64,000 bases of DNA from Marmoricola sp. URHB0036 (GTDB lineage: Bacteria > Actinomycetota > Actinomycetes > Propionibacteriales > Nocardioidaceae). The stretch covers positions 186,001 through 250,000 of the forward strand of contig NZ_AUEP01000007.1 of NCBI RefSeq assembly GCF_000426045.1, written 5' to 3'. The notes under the pieces are model-generated. The model saw only the letters and a program-made list of their open reading frames with translations, was not told where the DNA came from and did not search any database. The position numbers were made by a program, and so were the translations under genes. Of the stretch, positions 32,738 to 40,118 are shown piece by piece (position 1 is the stretch's first letter; every line of letters begins with the position of its first letter).

Positions 32738-33922
32738 GTGCCCGCACCGCAACACTGTCCGAGCGCCCGCGAGCTGGACGACCTCGAGCTGCTGCTGTCG
32801 GGCGCGCTTGCCCCGCTCGCGAACTTCGGCGACGTCTCCGACCCCGGGGTCACGCTGCTCCTCCCGCCGGAGCTGGCCGACGCCGGCGAGGTCGAGCTGG
32901 TGGACCCCGAGGGGCTCCCGCTGGCGCTGTGGACGCCGGAGCGGCTGACCCCGCTCGCGACGCCGGCCTACGGTCCGTTCCGGCGCCTGCACCTGACCCC
33001 GGCCGAGGCGCGCCGGCAGTACGACGGAGCGCTGCTCGTCCCCGTCGCCGCTCCGCTCACCGACCAGGACCTGGCACTGGTAGAGGAGACCGCGGCCGGC
33101 CGCCGCGTCGTGCTCCTCGCGCTCAGTGGCACCGGCACCCCTCAGGGCGTCTCCCCCGTCGGCCTGATCCGCGCGAGCCTCGCCGCCGCCCAGCTGCTCC
33201 CGGACGCCTCGGTCGTGGCGGCACCGCTCCCGTCCCACGGTGTGCCGGCCTACGACCACGAGCTGGGCCAGCAAGTGGCGGCCAACTACGCGACCGGCGA
33301 CGTCCTCGCGGTGCCCGGCGAGGGCGAGTGGCCCGAGGAGATCGCGACCATCGTCGACCAGGACCAGCCCGGCGACGACGAGCGCGGCTTCGTGGTCTTC
33401 TTCACCGGTCTCTCCGGCAGCGGCAAGTCGACCCTGGCCCGCGCCCTGCACGACCTGATCCTCGAGGACGGCCGGCGCACCGCGACCAGCCTGGACGGCG
33501 ACGTCGTACGACGGAACCTGAGCAAGGGGCTGACCTTCTCCAAGGAGGACCGCGAGACCAACATCCGCCGGATCGGCTGGGTGGCGGCCGAGATCGCGCG
33601 GCACCACGGCATCGCCATCTGCTCGCCGATCGCGCCGTTCGACACCACCCGCAAGCAGGTGCGCCAGATGGTCGAGGACGCCGGCGCCCGCTTCGTCCTC
33701 GTGCACGTCTCGACCCCGCTGGAGGAGTGCGAGCGACGTGACCGCAAGGGCCTCTACGCCAAGGCGCGAGCGGGCGAGATCCCCGAGTTCACCGGCATCT
33801 CCAGCCCGTACGACGAGCCGACCGACGCGGCCGTCCACATCGACACCACCGGCCGCACCATCGAGGACTGTCTCGAGGACCTGCTTCCGGTCCTGCCATT
33901 TCATGCGGAGGACCCAGCGTGA
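32738..33922 (+). CDS. cysC: Adenylyl-sulfate (APS) kinase with an ATP-sulfurylase-like N-terminal region
   Basis: A 394-residue protein, about twice a normal CysC. Residues from about 217 are a complete APS kinase: FTGLSGSGKSTLA (P-loop), LDGDVVRRNLSKGLTFSKEDR, NIRRIGWVAAEIARHHG and SPIAPF. It phosphorylates APS to PAPS. The first 210 residues (LLLSGALAPLANF, PGVTLLLPPELADAGEVELVDPEG) resemble the ATP-sulfurylase N-terminal domain, but I find no QxRNPxH-type active site, so that part is probably structural or regulatory. GTG 32738 starts it. It overlaps the exporter gene by GTGA. Confidence 0.88.
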   Translation: MPAPQHCPSARELDDLELLLSGALAPLANFGDVSDPGVTLLLPPELADAGEVELVDPEGLPLALWTPERLTPLATPAYGPFRRLHLTPAEARRQYDGALLVPVAAPLTDQDLALVEETAAGRRVVLLALSGTGTPQGVSPVGLIRASLAAAQLLPDASVVAAPLPSHGVPAYDHELGQQVAANYATGDVLAVPGEGEWPEEIATIVDQDQPGDDERGFVVFFTGLSGSGKSTLARALHDLILEDGRRTATSLDGDVVRRNLSKGLTFSKEDRETNIRRIGWVAAEIARHHGIAICSPIAPFDTTRKQVRQMVEDAGARFVLVHVSTPLEECERRDRKGLYAKARAGEIPEFTGISSPYDEPTDAAVHIDTTGRTIEDCLEDLLPVLPFHAEDPA

Positions 33923-34845
33923 ACGACCTCCTCACCACCTCCGCCCTCTCCGTGCTCGTGGTGGCCTTCGGGGTCGGCATCGTCGTCGGCCTGACCGGCA
34001 TGGGCGGAGGTGCGCTGATGACCCCGGCGCTGATCCTGCTGGGCGTCAACCCGACCGCGGCGGTCGCCAACGACCTGGTCGCCGCCAGCATCAACAAGTC
34101 GGTCGGGGCCACGGTCCACTGGCGTCGCGGCTCGCCCAACCTCCGGCTGGCCGGCCTGCTGATGGTCGGCTCGGTGCCGTTCGCGTTCGCCGGCGGGTTC
34201 ATCGTCAAGAGCGTGGGCGACGCCGCCGCGCAGCAGGACTTCCTGACCACGATGATCGGCTACGCCCTGCTCTTCACCGCCGGGACCTACACGCTGCGGA
34301 TGTACCTCCAGCTGCGCTACGTCACCGGCGGCAACGTGGTCAGTGACGACGAGCCACGGATCCGCGTCGTGCCCACCGTCCTGGTCGGTGCCGTGGGCGG
34401 CCTGCTCGTCGGCATCACCTCGGTCGGCTCCGGCTCGCTGATCATGGTGGCGCTGCTGCTGATCTACCCGACCCTGTCCGCCGTACGCCTCGTCGGGACC
34501 GACCTCGTCCAGGCGGTGCCGCTCGTCCTCGCTGCCGCCGTCGGCCACGTGGTCACCGAAGGTGTCACCTGGCCCGTGCTGATCCCGCTCATCCTGGGCG
34601 GGACGCCCGGCACCTTCCTCGGGGCGAAGATGGCGGCCTGGGTGTCGCAGTCGGTGATCAGGCGCGGCATCGTGATCGTGCTCTCGATCACTGGACTGAA
34701 GATGCTCGGGGTGCCGCCGGAGTGGGTCGGCATCATCGGAGCCGGCTTGCTGCTGCTCGGACCGCTCGTGTGGGGGTTCGTGCGCCAACGTCGAGGCATA
34801 CCCGCTTTCGACAACAACGCTGCCGCGTGGCGGCTCCCGGACTAG
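33919..34845 (+). CDS. TauE/SafE-family sulfite or organosulfonate exporter
   Basis: A 308-residue membrane protein with about eight segments. TauE/SafE motifs are GIVVGLTGMGGGALMTP near the start and the repeat GLLVGITSVGSGSLIMVAL in the second half. Coupling to the APS kinase gene (shared GTGA) suggests it exports sulfite or another sulfur anion; the substrate is inferred. A shadow reading on the opposite strand exists but has no supporting motif. Confidence 0.9.
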   Translation: MNDLLTTSALSVLVVAFGVGIVVGLTGMGGGALMTPALILLGVNPTAAVANDLVAASINKSVGATVHWRRGSPNLRLAGLLMVGSVPFAFAGGFIVKSVGDAAAQQDFLTTMIGYALLFTAGTYTLRMYLQLRYVTGGNVVSDDEPRIRVVPTVLVGAVGGLLVGITSVGSGSLIMVALLLIYPTLSAVRLVGTDLVQAVPLVLAAAVGHVVTEGVTWPVLIPLILGGTPGTFLGAKMAAWVSQSVIRRGIVIVLSITGLKMLGVPPEWVGIIGAGLLLLGPLVWGFVRQRRGIPAFDNNAAAWRLPD

Positions 34846-34956
34846 ACCGCGAGACCCCCTCCCGTATCGCAAACGGGCCACCAGAGTTCATTACTCCTAC
34901 AGTGGGCATTCGATCGCTCCCTGTCGGTGAGCATCGATTGAAATCGGGGGATTCCA

Positions 34957-36414
34957 ATGACGACCTCTTTGGTGGCAGCCACCAGAGTCAGCGCGCCAGC
35001 ACGTGGCGGTTTGCGCTACATCCCAACTGTCGCATTCGGCACGGACCTCGTCCTGGTCACCTTCAGCGTCTTCGCTGCGATCCTCGGCCGCGAGTCCATC
35101 CCGTTCGCCCAGCTCGGCACCACCGACGTCGGCAGCACCCTCACCATTGCCGGGCCGGTCATGATCGTCGGCTGGGTCACGGCGATCTTCCTGCTCGGCG
35201 GCTACCGCCCGCAGGTCTTCGGCGCCGGCCTCGACGAGTACAAGCACATGGTCTACGCCTCGCTGTGGACCGCGGCCGCCGTCGGCATCGGCTGCTACCT
35301 GCTGCGCTTCCAGCTCTCGCGCGGGTTCTTCGTCCTCTGCTTCCTGATCGGCATCCCCGTGCTCGTGCTCGGTCGCTGGATGCTGCGCCGCAGCATCCAC
35401 CGTGCCCGTGCCCACGGCGCCCTCCAGCACCGGGTCGTGATCGCCGGCAACGAGGGTCACGTCGACGAGATCGCCAGCGTGCTGCGTCGTGAGAAGTGGC
35501 TCGGCTACAACGTCGTCGGCGCCCTGCTGCCCGACCCGGGCGAGCGCTCCATGACCCACTCGGGCATCCCGCTGCTCGGTTCTGCCCGTTCCATCGCCGA
35601 GATCGCCATCGACGCCGAGGCCGACGTGGTCTTCCTCGCCGGGGGTGCGGTCGACTCGGCCACCGACATGCGCCGGCTGGCCTGGGACCTCGAGCACGAG
35701 GACGTCGCCGTGGTCATCGCGCCGAGCGTCACCGACGTGTCCAGCGAGCGCATCAGCGTCCGTCCGGTCGGCGGCATGCCGCTGATCCACCTCGAGAAGC
35801 CCCGCTCGGCCGAGGCCGTACGCCGCGCCAAGCGGACCTTCGACATCATCGGCTCGCTCTGCCTGCTGTTCTTCTTCTCGCCGGTCTTCGCGTTCTCCGC
35901 CTACAAGGTGTGGCGCTTCGACCGCGGTCCGATCCTGTTCCGCCAGACCCGCGTCGGTCGCGACGGCAAGACGTTCTACTGCTGGAAGTTCCGCACCATG
36001 GTGACCAACGCCGAGGAGCTCCTGATCGACCTGCACAAGCAGCAGGGCTACGAGGGTGGCCTGTTCAAGATGGAGAACGACCCGCGCATCACGCCTCCCG
36101 GCCGGTGGCTGCGTCGGCTCTCCCTCGACGAGCTGCCCCAGCTGGTCAACGTCCTCGTCGGCGACATGAGCCTGGTCGGTCCCCGTCCGCCGCTGCGCCA
36201 CGAGGTGGCCCAGTACGACGACGACATGGCTCGCCGGCTCCGCGTGCGCCCCGGCATGACCGGCCTGTGGCAGGTCTCCGGCCGCTCCGAGCTGTCGTGG
36301 TCCGAGGCCATCCGCCTCGACCTCTACTACGTGGACAACTGGTCGATGTTCCAGGACCTCACCATCCTGGCCCGCACCTGGGGTGCCGTCTTCGGCTCCC
36401 GCGGCGCCTACTGA
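34957..36414 (+). CDS. Polyprenyl glycosylphosphotransferase (initiating sugar transferase)
   Basis: A 485-residue WbaP/CpsE-type enzyme that puts the first sugar-phosphate on undecaprenyl phosphate. It has four N-terminal membrane segments, a CoA-binding-like central domain (HRVVIAGNEGHVDEIASVL) and one further membrane segment (DIIGSLCLLFFFSPVFAF). The catalytic domain follows, with KFRTM, NDPRITPPGRWLRR, SLDELPQLVNVL, MSLVGPRPPLRHEV and PGMTGLWQVSGRS. It implies an exopolysaccharide or glycan pathway. GGGGGA five to ten bases before ATG 34957 is the ribosome site; TACAGT near 34898 is a possible -10. Confidence 0.93.
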   Translation: MTTSLVAATRVSAPARGGLRYIPTVAFGTDLVLVTFSVFAAILGRESIPFAQLGTTDVGSTLTIAGPVMIVGWVTAIFLLGGYRPQVFGAGLDEYKHMVYASLWTAAAVGIGCYLLRFQLSRGFFVLCFLIGIPVLVLGRWMLRRSIHRARAHGALQHRVVIAGNEGHVDEIASVLRREKWLGYNVVGALLPDPGERSMTHSGIPLLGSARSIAEIAIDAEADVVFLAGGAVDSATDMRRLAWDLEHEDVAVVIAPSVTDVSSERISVRPVGGMPLIHLEKPRSAEAVRRAKRTFDIIGSLCLLFFFSPVFAFSAYKVWRFDRGPILFRQTRVGRDGKTFYCWKFRTMVTNAEELLIDLHKQQGYEGGLFKMENDPRITPPGRWLRRLSLDELPQLVNVLVGDMSLVGPRPPLRHEVAQYDDDMARRLRVRPGMTGLWQVSGRSELSWSEAIRLDLYYVDNWSMFQDLTILARTWGAVFGSRGAY

Positions 36415-36542
36415 GCCCGAGCGCTCCACGCAGGGCCGGCGCTCGCTGCCCCATCTAGGCTGGCCGCCGGACACTTGGCTGAATGTCTACCGATTCTCGG
36501 TACGATGGCGGCTGCTGTCCTGACGAGAGGTTCACCCGCCCG

Positions 36543-37457
36543 ATGACGCAGTCCCACGCCGACTACCGGCTCAGCCAGCTCGACCAGCTGGAGGCCGAGT
36601 CCATCCACATCTTCCGCGAGGTCGCGGCCGAGTTCGAGAAGCCGGTCCTGATGTTCTCGGGCGGCAAGGACTCCATCGTGATGCTCCGGCTCGCCGAGAA
36701 GGCCTTCTACCCGGCCAAGATCCCGTTCCCCGTCCTCCAGGTCGACACCGGCTACGACTTCCCCGAGGTGCTGGAGACCCGCGACAACTGGGTCAACCGG
36801 CTCGGCGTACGACTGATCGTGGCCAGCGTCGAGGAGGCCCTGGCCAACGGCATCGTGGTCGACGACGGCAAGACCAGCCGCAACCGCCACCAGATCGGCA
36901 CCCTGCTGCACGCCATCGAGGAGAACGGCTTCACCGCGGCGTTCGGTGGCGGGCGCCGGGACGAGGAGAAGGCCCGCGCCAAGGAGCGCGTCTACTCCCA
37001 CCGCGACGACTTCGGGCAGTGGGACCCCAAGATGCAGCGCCCCGAGCTGTGGAGCCTCTACAACGGGCGCATCCACGGTGGCGAGCACATGCGGATCTTC
37101 CCGCTGTCGAACTGGACGGAGCTCGACATCTGGCACTACCTGGCCCAGGAGAAGGTGGAGATCCCGTCGATCTACTTCTCCCACCAGCGCCGGGTGTTCA
37201 AGCGCGACAACATGTGGCTCTCCGAGAGCGACTTCAACCCGACCAAGTCCGGCGAGGAGGTCGTCGAGAAGACCGTGCGCTTCCGCACCGTCGGCGACCT
37301 GACCCTGACCGGGTGCGTGGAGTCCGAGGCTGACACGATCGAGAAGATCATCGAGGAGGTCGCCATCGCCAAGGTGACCGAGCGCGGTGCCACCCGAGGT
37401 GACGACCGGTTCTCCGAGGCTGCCATGGAGGACCGCAAGAAGGAGGGCTACTTCTGA
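36543..37457 (+). CDS. cysD: Sulfate adenylyltransferase small subunit
   Basis: A 304-residue PP-loop protein that, with CysN, makes APS from ATP and sulfate. LMFSGGKDSIVMLRLAEKAF is the pyrophosphatase loop; AAFGGGRRDEEKARAKER and NWTELDIWHYL are also diagnostic. ATG 36543 begins the conserved MTQSHADYRL; another ATG in frame at 36483 would add 20 residues that look non-coding. It shares one base with cysN (TGATG). Confidence 0.95.
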   Translation: MTQSHADYRLSQLDQLEAESIHIFREVAAEFEKPVLMFSGGKDSIVMLRLAEKAFYPAKIPFPVLQVDTGYDFPEVLETRDNWVNRLGVRLIVASVEEALANGIVVDDGKTSRNRHQIGTLLHAIEENGFTAAFGGGRRDEEKARAKERVYSHRDDFGQWDPKMQRPELWSLYNGRIHGGEHMRIFPLSNWTELDIWHYLAQEKVEIPSIYFSHQRRVFKRDNMWLSESDFNPTKSGEEVVEKTVRFRTVGDLTLTGCVESEADTIEKIIEEVAIAKVTERGATRGDDRFSEAAMEDRKKEGYF

Positions 37458-38779
37458 TGGCCACCCCAGAGAACGCTCCAGGCAAGAGCTCCGACAACCC
37501 CTCGCTCGACGAGCTCGGTGTCGGGCAGATGGACCTGCTGCGCTTCGCCACCGCCGGCTCGGTCGACGACGGCAAGTCCACGCTCATCGGGCGGCTGCTG
37601 CTCGACTCCAAGGCGATCTTCGAGGACCAGCTCGAGGCCGTGGAGGCGACCAGCCAGTCCAAGGGCTACGACTACACCGACCTCGCCCTGCTGACCGACG
37701 GCCTGCGGTCCGAGCGGGAGCAGGGCATCACCATCGATGTGGCGTACCGCTACTTCGCCACCCCGCAGCGCAAGTTCATCATCGCCGACACCCCGGGCCA
37801 CGTGCAGTACACCCGCAACATGGTCACCGGCGCCTCCACCGCCGACCTCGGCCTGGTGCTCGTCGACGCCCGCCAGGGCCTCACCGAGCAGTCGCGCCGC
37901 CACGCGGTGATCCTGTCGCTGCTGCGGGTGCCGCACCTCGTGCTGGCCGTCAACAAGATGGACCTCGTCGACTACGACAAGTCCGTCTACGACCGGATCC
38001 ACCGCGAGTTCACGGCCTTCGCGACCAAGCTGAACATCCCCGACCTCGAGGTCATCCCGATCTCCGCGCTCAACGGCGACAACGTCGTCACCCGGTCGGA
38101 GAACATGCCCTGGTACAACGGCTCCTCGCTGATGCACCACCTCGAGAACGTCCACGTCGCCTCCGACCGCGACCTGATGGACCCGCGCCTGCCGGTGCAG
38201 TACGTCGTGCGGCCGAAGTCCGACCAGTTCCACGACTACCGCGGGTACGCCGGCCAGATCGCCGGTGGCGTGCTCAAGCCGGGCGACGAGGTCGTCGTAC
38301 TCCCCAGCGGGCTGACCAGCACGATCGAGGGCATCGACCTGTTCGACCGCGAGATCGACGAGGCGTTCCCGCCCATGTCGGTGACGGTGCGCCTGACCGA
38401 CGATGTCGACGTGAGTCGCGGCGACATGATCGCCCGGGTCAAGAACGCCCCGAAGCCGAGCCAGGACATCGACGCGATGATCTGCTGGATGACCAACGAG
38501 CCGCTGCGCCCGCGCCAGAAGCTGGCCATCAAGCACACCACCCGCACCGGCCGGGCGCTGATCAAGGACATCCAGTACCGCCTCGACGTCAACTCGCTGC
38601 ACCGCGACCAGGAGACCAAGGAGCTCGGCCTCAACGAGATCGGTCGGGTGCAGCTGCGCACCACCGTGCCGTTGCTGTGCGACCCCTACTCGAAGAACCG
38701 CACCACGGGGTCCTTCATCCTGATCGACGAGGCCACCGGGGTCACCGTCGGCGCCGGGATGATCAACAGCAGCGACTGA
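37457..38779 (+). CDS. cysN: Sulfate adenylyltransferase GTPase subunit
   Basis: A 440-residue GTPase driving sulfate activation by CysD. G motifs: GSVDDGKSTLIGRLL, GITIDVAYRYF, DTPGHVQYTRNM and NKMDLVD. Length corresponds to CysN alone; there is no C-terminal APS kinase domain, consistent with the separate cysC 3.5 kb upstream. A hairpin follows the stop. Confidence 0.95.
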   Translation: MATPENAPGKSSDNPSLDELGVGQMDLLRFATAGSVDDGKSTLIGRLLLDSKAIFEDQLEAVEATSQSKGYDYTDLALLTDGLRSEREQGITIDVAYRYFATPQRKFIIADTPGHVQYTRNMVTGASTADLGLVLVDARQGLTEQSRRHAVILSLLRVPHLVLAVNKMDLVDYDKSVYDRIHREFTAFATKLNIPDLEVIPISALNGDNVVTRSENMPWYNGSSLMHHLENVHVASDRDLMDPRLPVQYVVRPKSDQFHDYRGYAGQIAGGVLKPGDEVVVLPSGLTSTIEGIDLFDREIDEAFPPMSVTVRLTDDVDVSRGDMIARVKNAPKPSQDIDAMICWMTNEPLRPRQKLAIKHTTRTGRALIKDIQYRLDVNSLHRDQETKELGLNEIGRVQLRTTVPLLCDPYSKNRTTGSFILIDEATGVTVGAGMINSSD

Positions 38780-38789
38780 GTCGCCGGCA

Positions 38790-38814
38790 GGTGCTCCGCG
38801 TCAGTCGGAGCGCC
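38790..38814. terminator. Hairpin between convergent cysN and cupin genes
   Basis: GGTGCTCCG pairs with CGGAGCGCC (one G-T pair) around CGTCAGT, 11 bases after the cysN stop and reaching into the last cupin codons. Confidence 0.6.
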
Positions 38815-39151
38815 CGTAGTCGTCCTCGTAGCGGCAGATGTCGTCCTCGCCGGTGTAGGCACCGAGCTGCACCTCCACGATGACCAGCTCCTCGTCGCCC
38901 TGGTTGCCGAGTCGGTGCTTCGCCCCGAGGGGTACGTCGATCGACTCGTCGTGCCTGACGACGGACTCGACGCCGTTGATCTCGCAGGTGGCCTCGCCCT
39001 GGATGACCACCCAGTGCTCGGAACGGTGCTCGTGGCTCTGCAGCGACAGCCGGGAGCCGGGGTTCACGTGGATGCGCTTGATCTTGTAGCCGTCGGCGAC
39101 GTCGATGACGTGCCACGAGCCCCACGGGCGCTGCTCGGAGTCGATGGCCAT
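38801..39151 (-). CDS. Cupin, mannose-6-phosphate isomerase-like
   Basis: A 116-residue single cupin like the C-terminal domain of bifunctional GDP-mannose pyrophosphorylase/phosphomannose isomerase: RPWGSWHVIDV, PGSRLSLQSHEHRSEHWVVIQGEA (metal His residues) and HRLGNQGDEELVIVEVQ. It could isomerise a sugar phosphate for the nearby glycan genes. ATG 39151 has TATCTT seven bases upstream. Confidence 0.85.
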   Translation of the reverse strand: MAIDSEQRPWGSWHVIDVADGYKIKRIHVNPGSRLSLQSHEHRSEHWVVIQGEATCEINGVESVVRHDESIDVPLGAKHRLGNQGDEELVIVEVQLGAYTGEDDICRYEDDYGRSD

Positions 39152-39164
39152 GGGCGTCAAGATA
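39152..39164 (-). promoter_or_regulatory. Leaderless -10 element of the cupin gene
   Basis: TATCTT (39159-39164), GACGCCC, then ATG 39151. Confidence 0.6.
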
Positions 39165-39180
39165 TGCGATGCCGCGTGGC

Positions 39181-40011
39181 TCATCGCGAGGTGGTGACGC
39201 TCAGGGCCCGGTCCACGACGTCGGCCCAGAGCCGGGAGCCGGCTTCGGTCGGCCGCGAGTCGGCCGTGACGAAGCTCAGGCCGGGGTCCGACCGCTCGAA
39301 CGCGGCGTAGACGTCGATGACGGGGTCGCCGTACTCCGCGGCGAACCTGGTGAGCCGCTTCACCCCTCGGCGCTGCTGCTGCTCCTCGTCCAGCACCGAC
39401 GGGTTCTGGAGCACGACGGCCGTCGGGACGTCGCCCCATCGTGCTCCGACAGCGTCGAGGGTCAGGGTGGCGGTCCGTGCCAGCTCCCGCGGGGAACGGT
39501 CGTGACCGATGTCGAGCAGCACGATGTCGGGTAGCGGCACCCCGTCGAGGTGGTCGGCGTAGTCGGGGTCGACCCCGTGGTAGCTGAGGTTCCAGACCTC
39601 GAGGCGGGGTCCGGTCTCGCCGTACGACGTGGGCGCCTCGGCGAACTGGCCGCTGCTCTCGTCCCAGGCGTGCAGCGCGACCCGGTGCTGCTCGCCGAGG
39701 TCCTGGGCGACGAGGTCGACCCAGGCGCCCGGCCCGGCACCGGTGGAGTCCCCGATCACCAGGACGGTGCCGGCACTCCGGGCGGCGGCACGGAACGGAC
39801 GCAGCGGGGGCGGCGTCATCGGCGACTCGGGGGCCGCCACCTGCACCGAGGGCGAGGGCGAGGACGGCGAGCTGCCGAGGGAGGCATCGACCGTGTCCGA
39901 GCTTGCATCGTGGACGTCCCAGGCCACCCAACCGGTGTAGACGGCGACCGCGAAGAACACCGCGAACGCGGTGTACTCCCAGGGGCCGAGGGATCGAAGA
40001 CGTGGCCGCAC
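39181..40011 (-). CDS. Membrane-anchored SGNH/GDSL-like protein with altered catalytic end
   Basis: A 276-residue protein with one N-terminal membrane segment (YTAFAVFFAVAVYTGWVAW), a Ser/Pro linker and an SGNH-type domain. Block I is IGDSTGAGPG (Ser about 89), and LLDIGHD sits where GxND is usual. The closing DxxH block reads DSRPTEAGSRLW, so the catalytic His appears to be absent. It may be a weak or non-catalytic acyl-binding protein. Position among glycan genes suggests polysaccharide O-acyl metabolism. GTG 40011 has TACTTT six bases upstream. Confidence 0.7.
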   Translation of the reverse strand: MRPRLRSLGPWEYTAFAVFFAVAVYTGWVAWDVHDASSDTVDASLGSSPSSPSPSVQVAAPESPMTPPPLRPFRAAARSAGTVLVIGDSTGAGPGAWVDLVAQDLGEQHRVALHAWDESSGQFAEAPTSYGETGPRLEVWNLSYHGVDPDYADHLDGVPLPDIVLLDIGHDRSPRELARTATLTLDAVGARWGDVPTAVVLQNPSVLDEEQQQRRGVKRLTRFAAEYGDPVIDVYAAFERSDPGLSFVTADSRPTEAGSRLWADVVDRALSVTTSR

Positions 40012-40023
40012 GCTGGCAAAGTA
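40012..40023 (-). promoter_or_regulatory. Leaderless -10 element of the SGNH gene
   Basis: TACTTT (40018-40023), GCCAGC, then GTG 40011. Confidence 0.5.
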
Positions 40024-40118
40024 CCCACGTCCGAGGTGGCTACGAGTGCCGTTCGGCAGGTTTCGAGACCGCGAATGCGCAGGTCAGCGGAGGGAATGCG
40101 CGGTTGGCACCGATTGGT

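Noticed and set aside
36483-36542. Upstream ATG for cysD adding 20 residues
   Set aside because: The extra residues do not fit the family and the region contains promoter-like sequence (TACGAT at 36501-36506).
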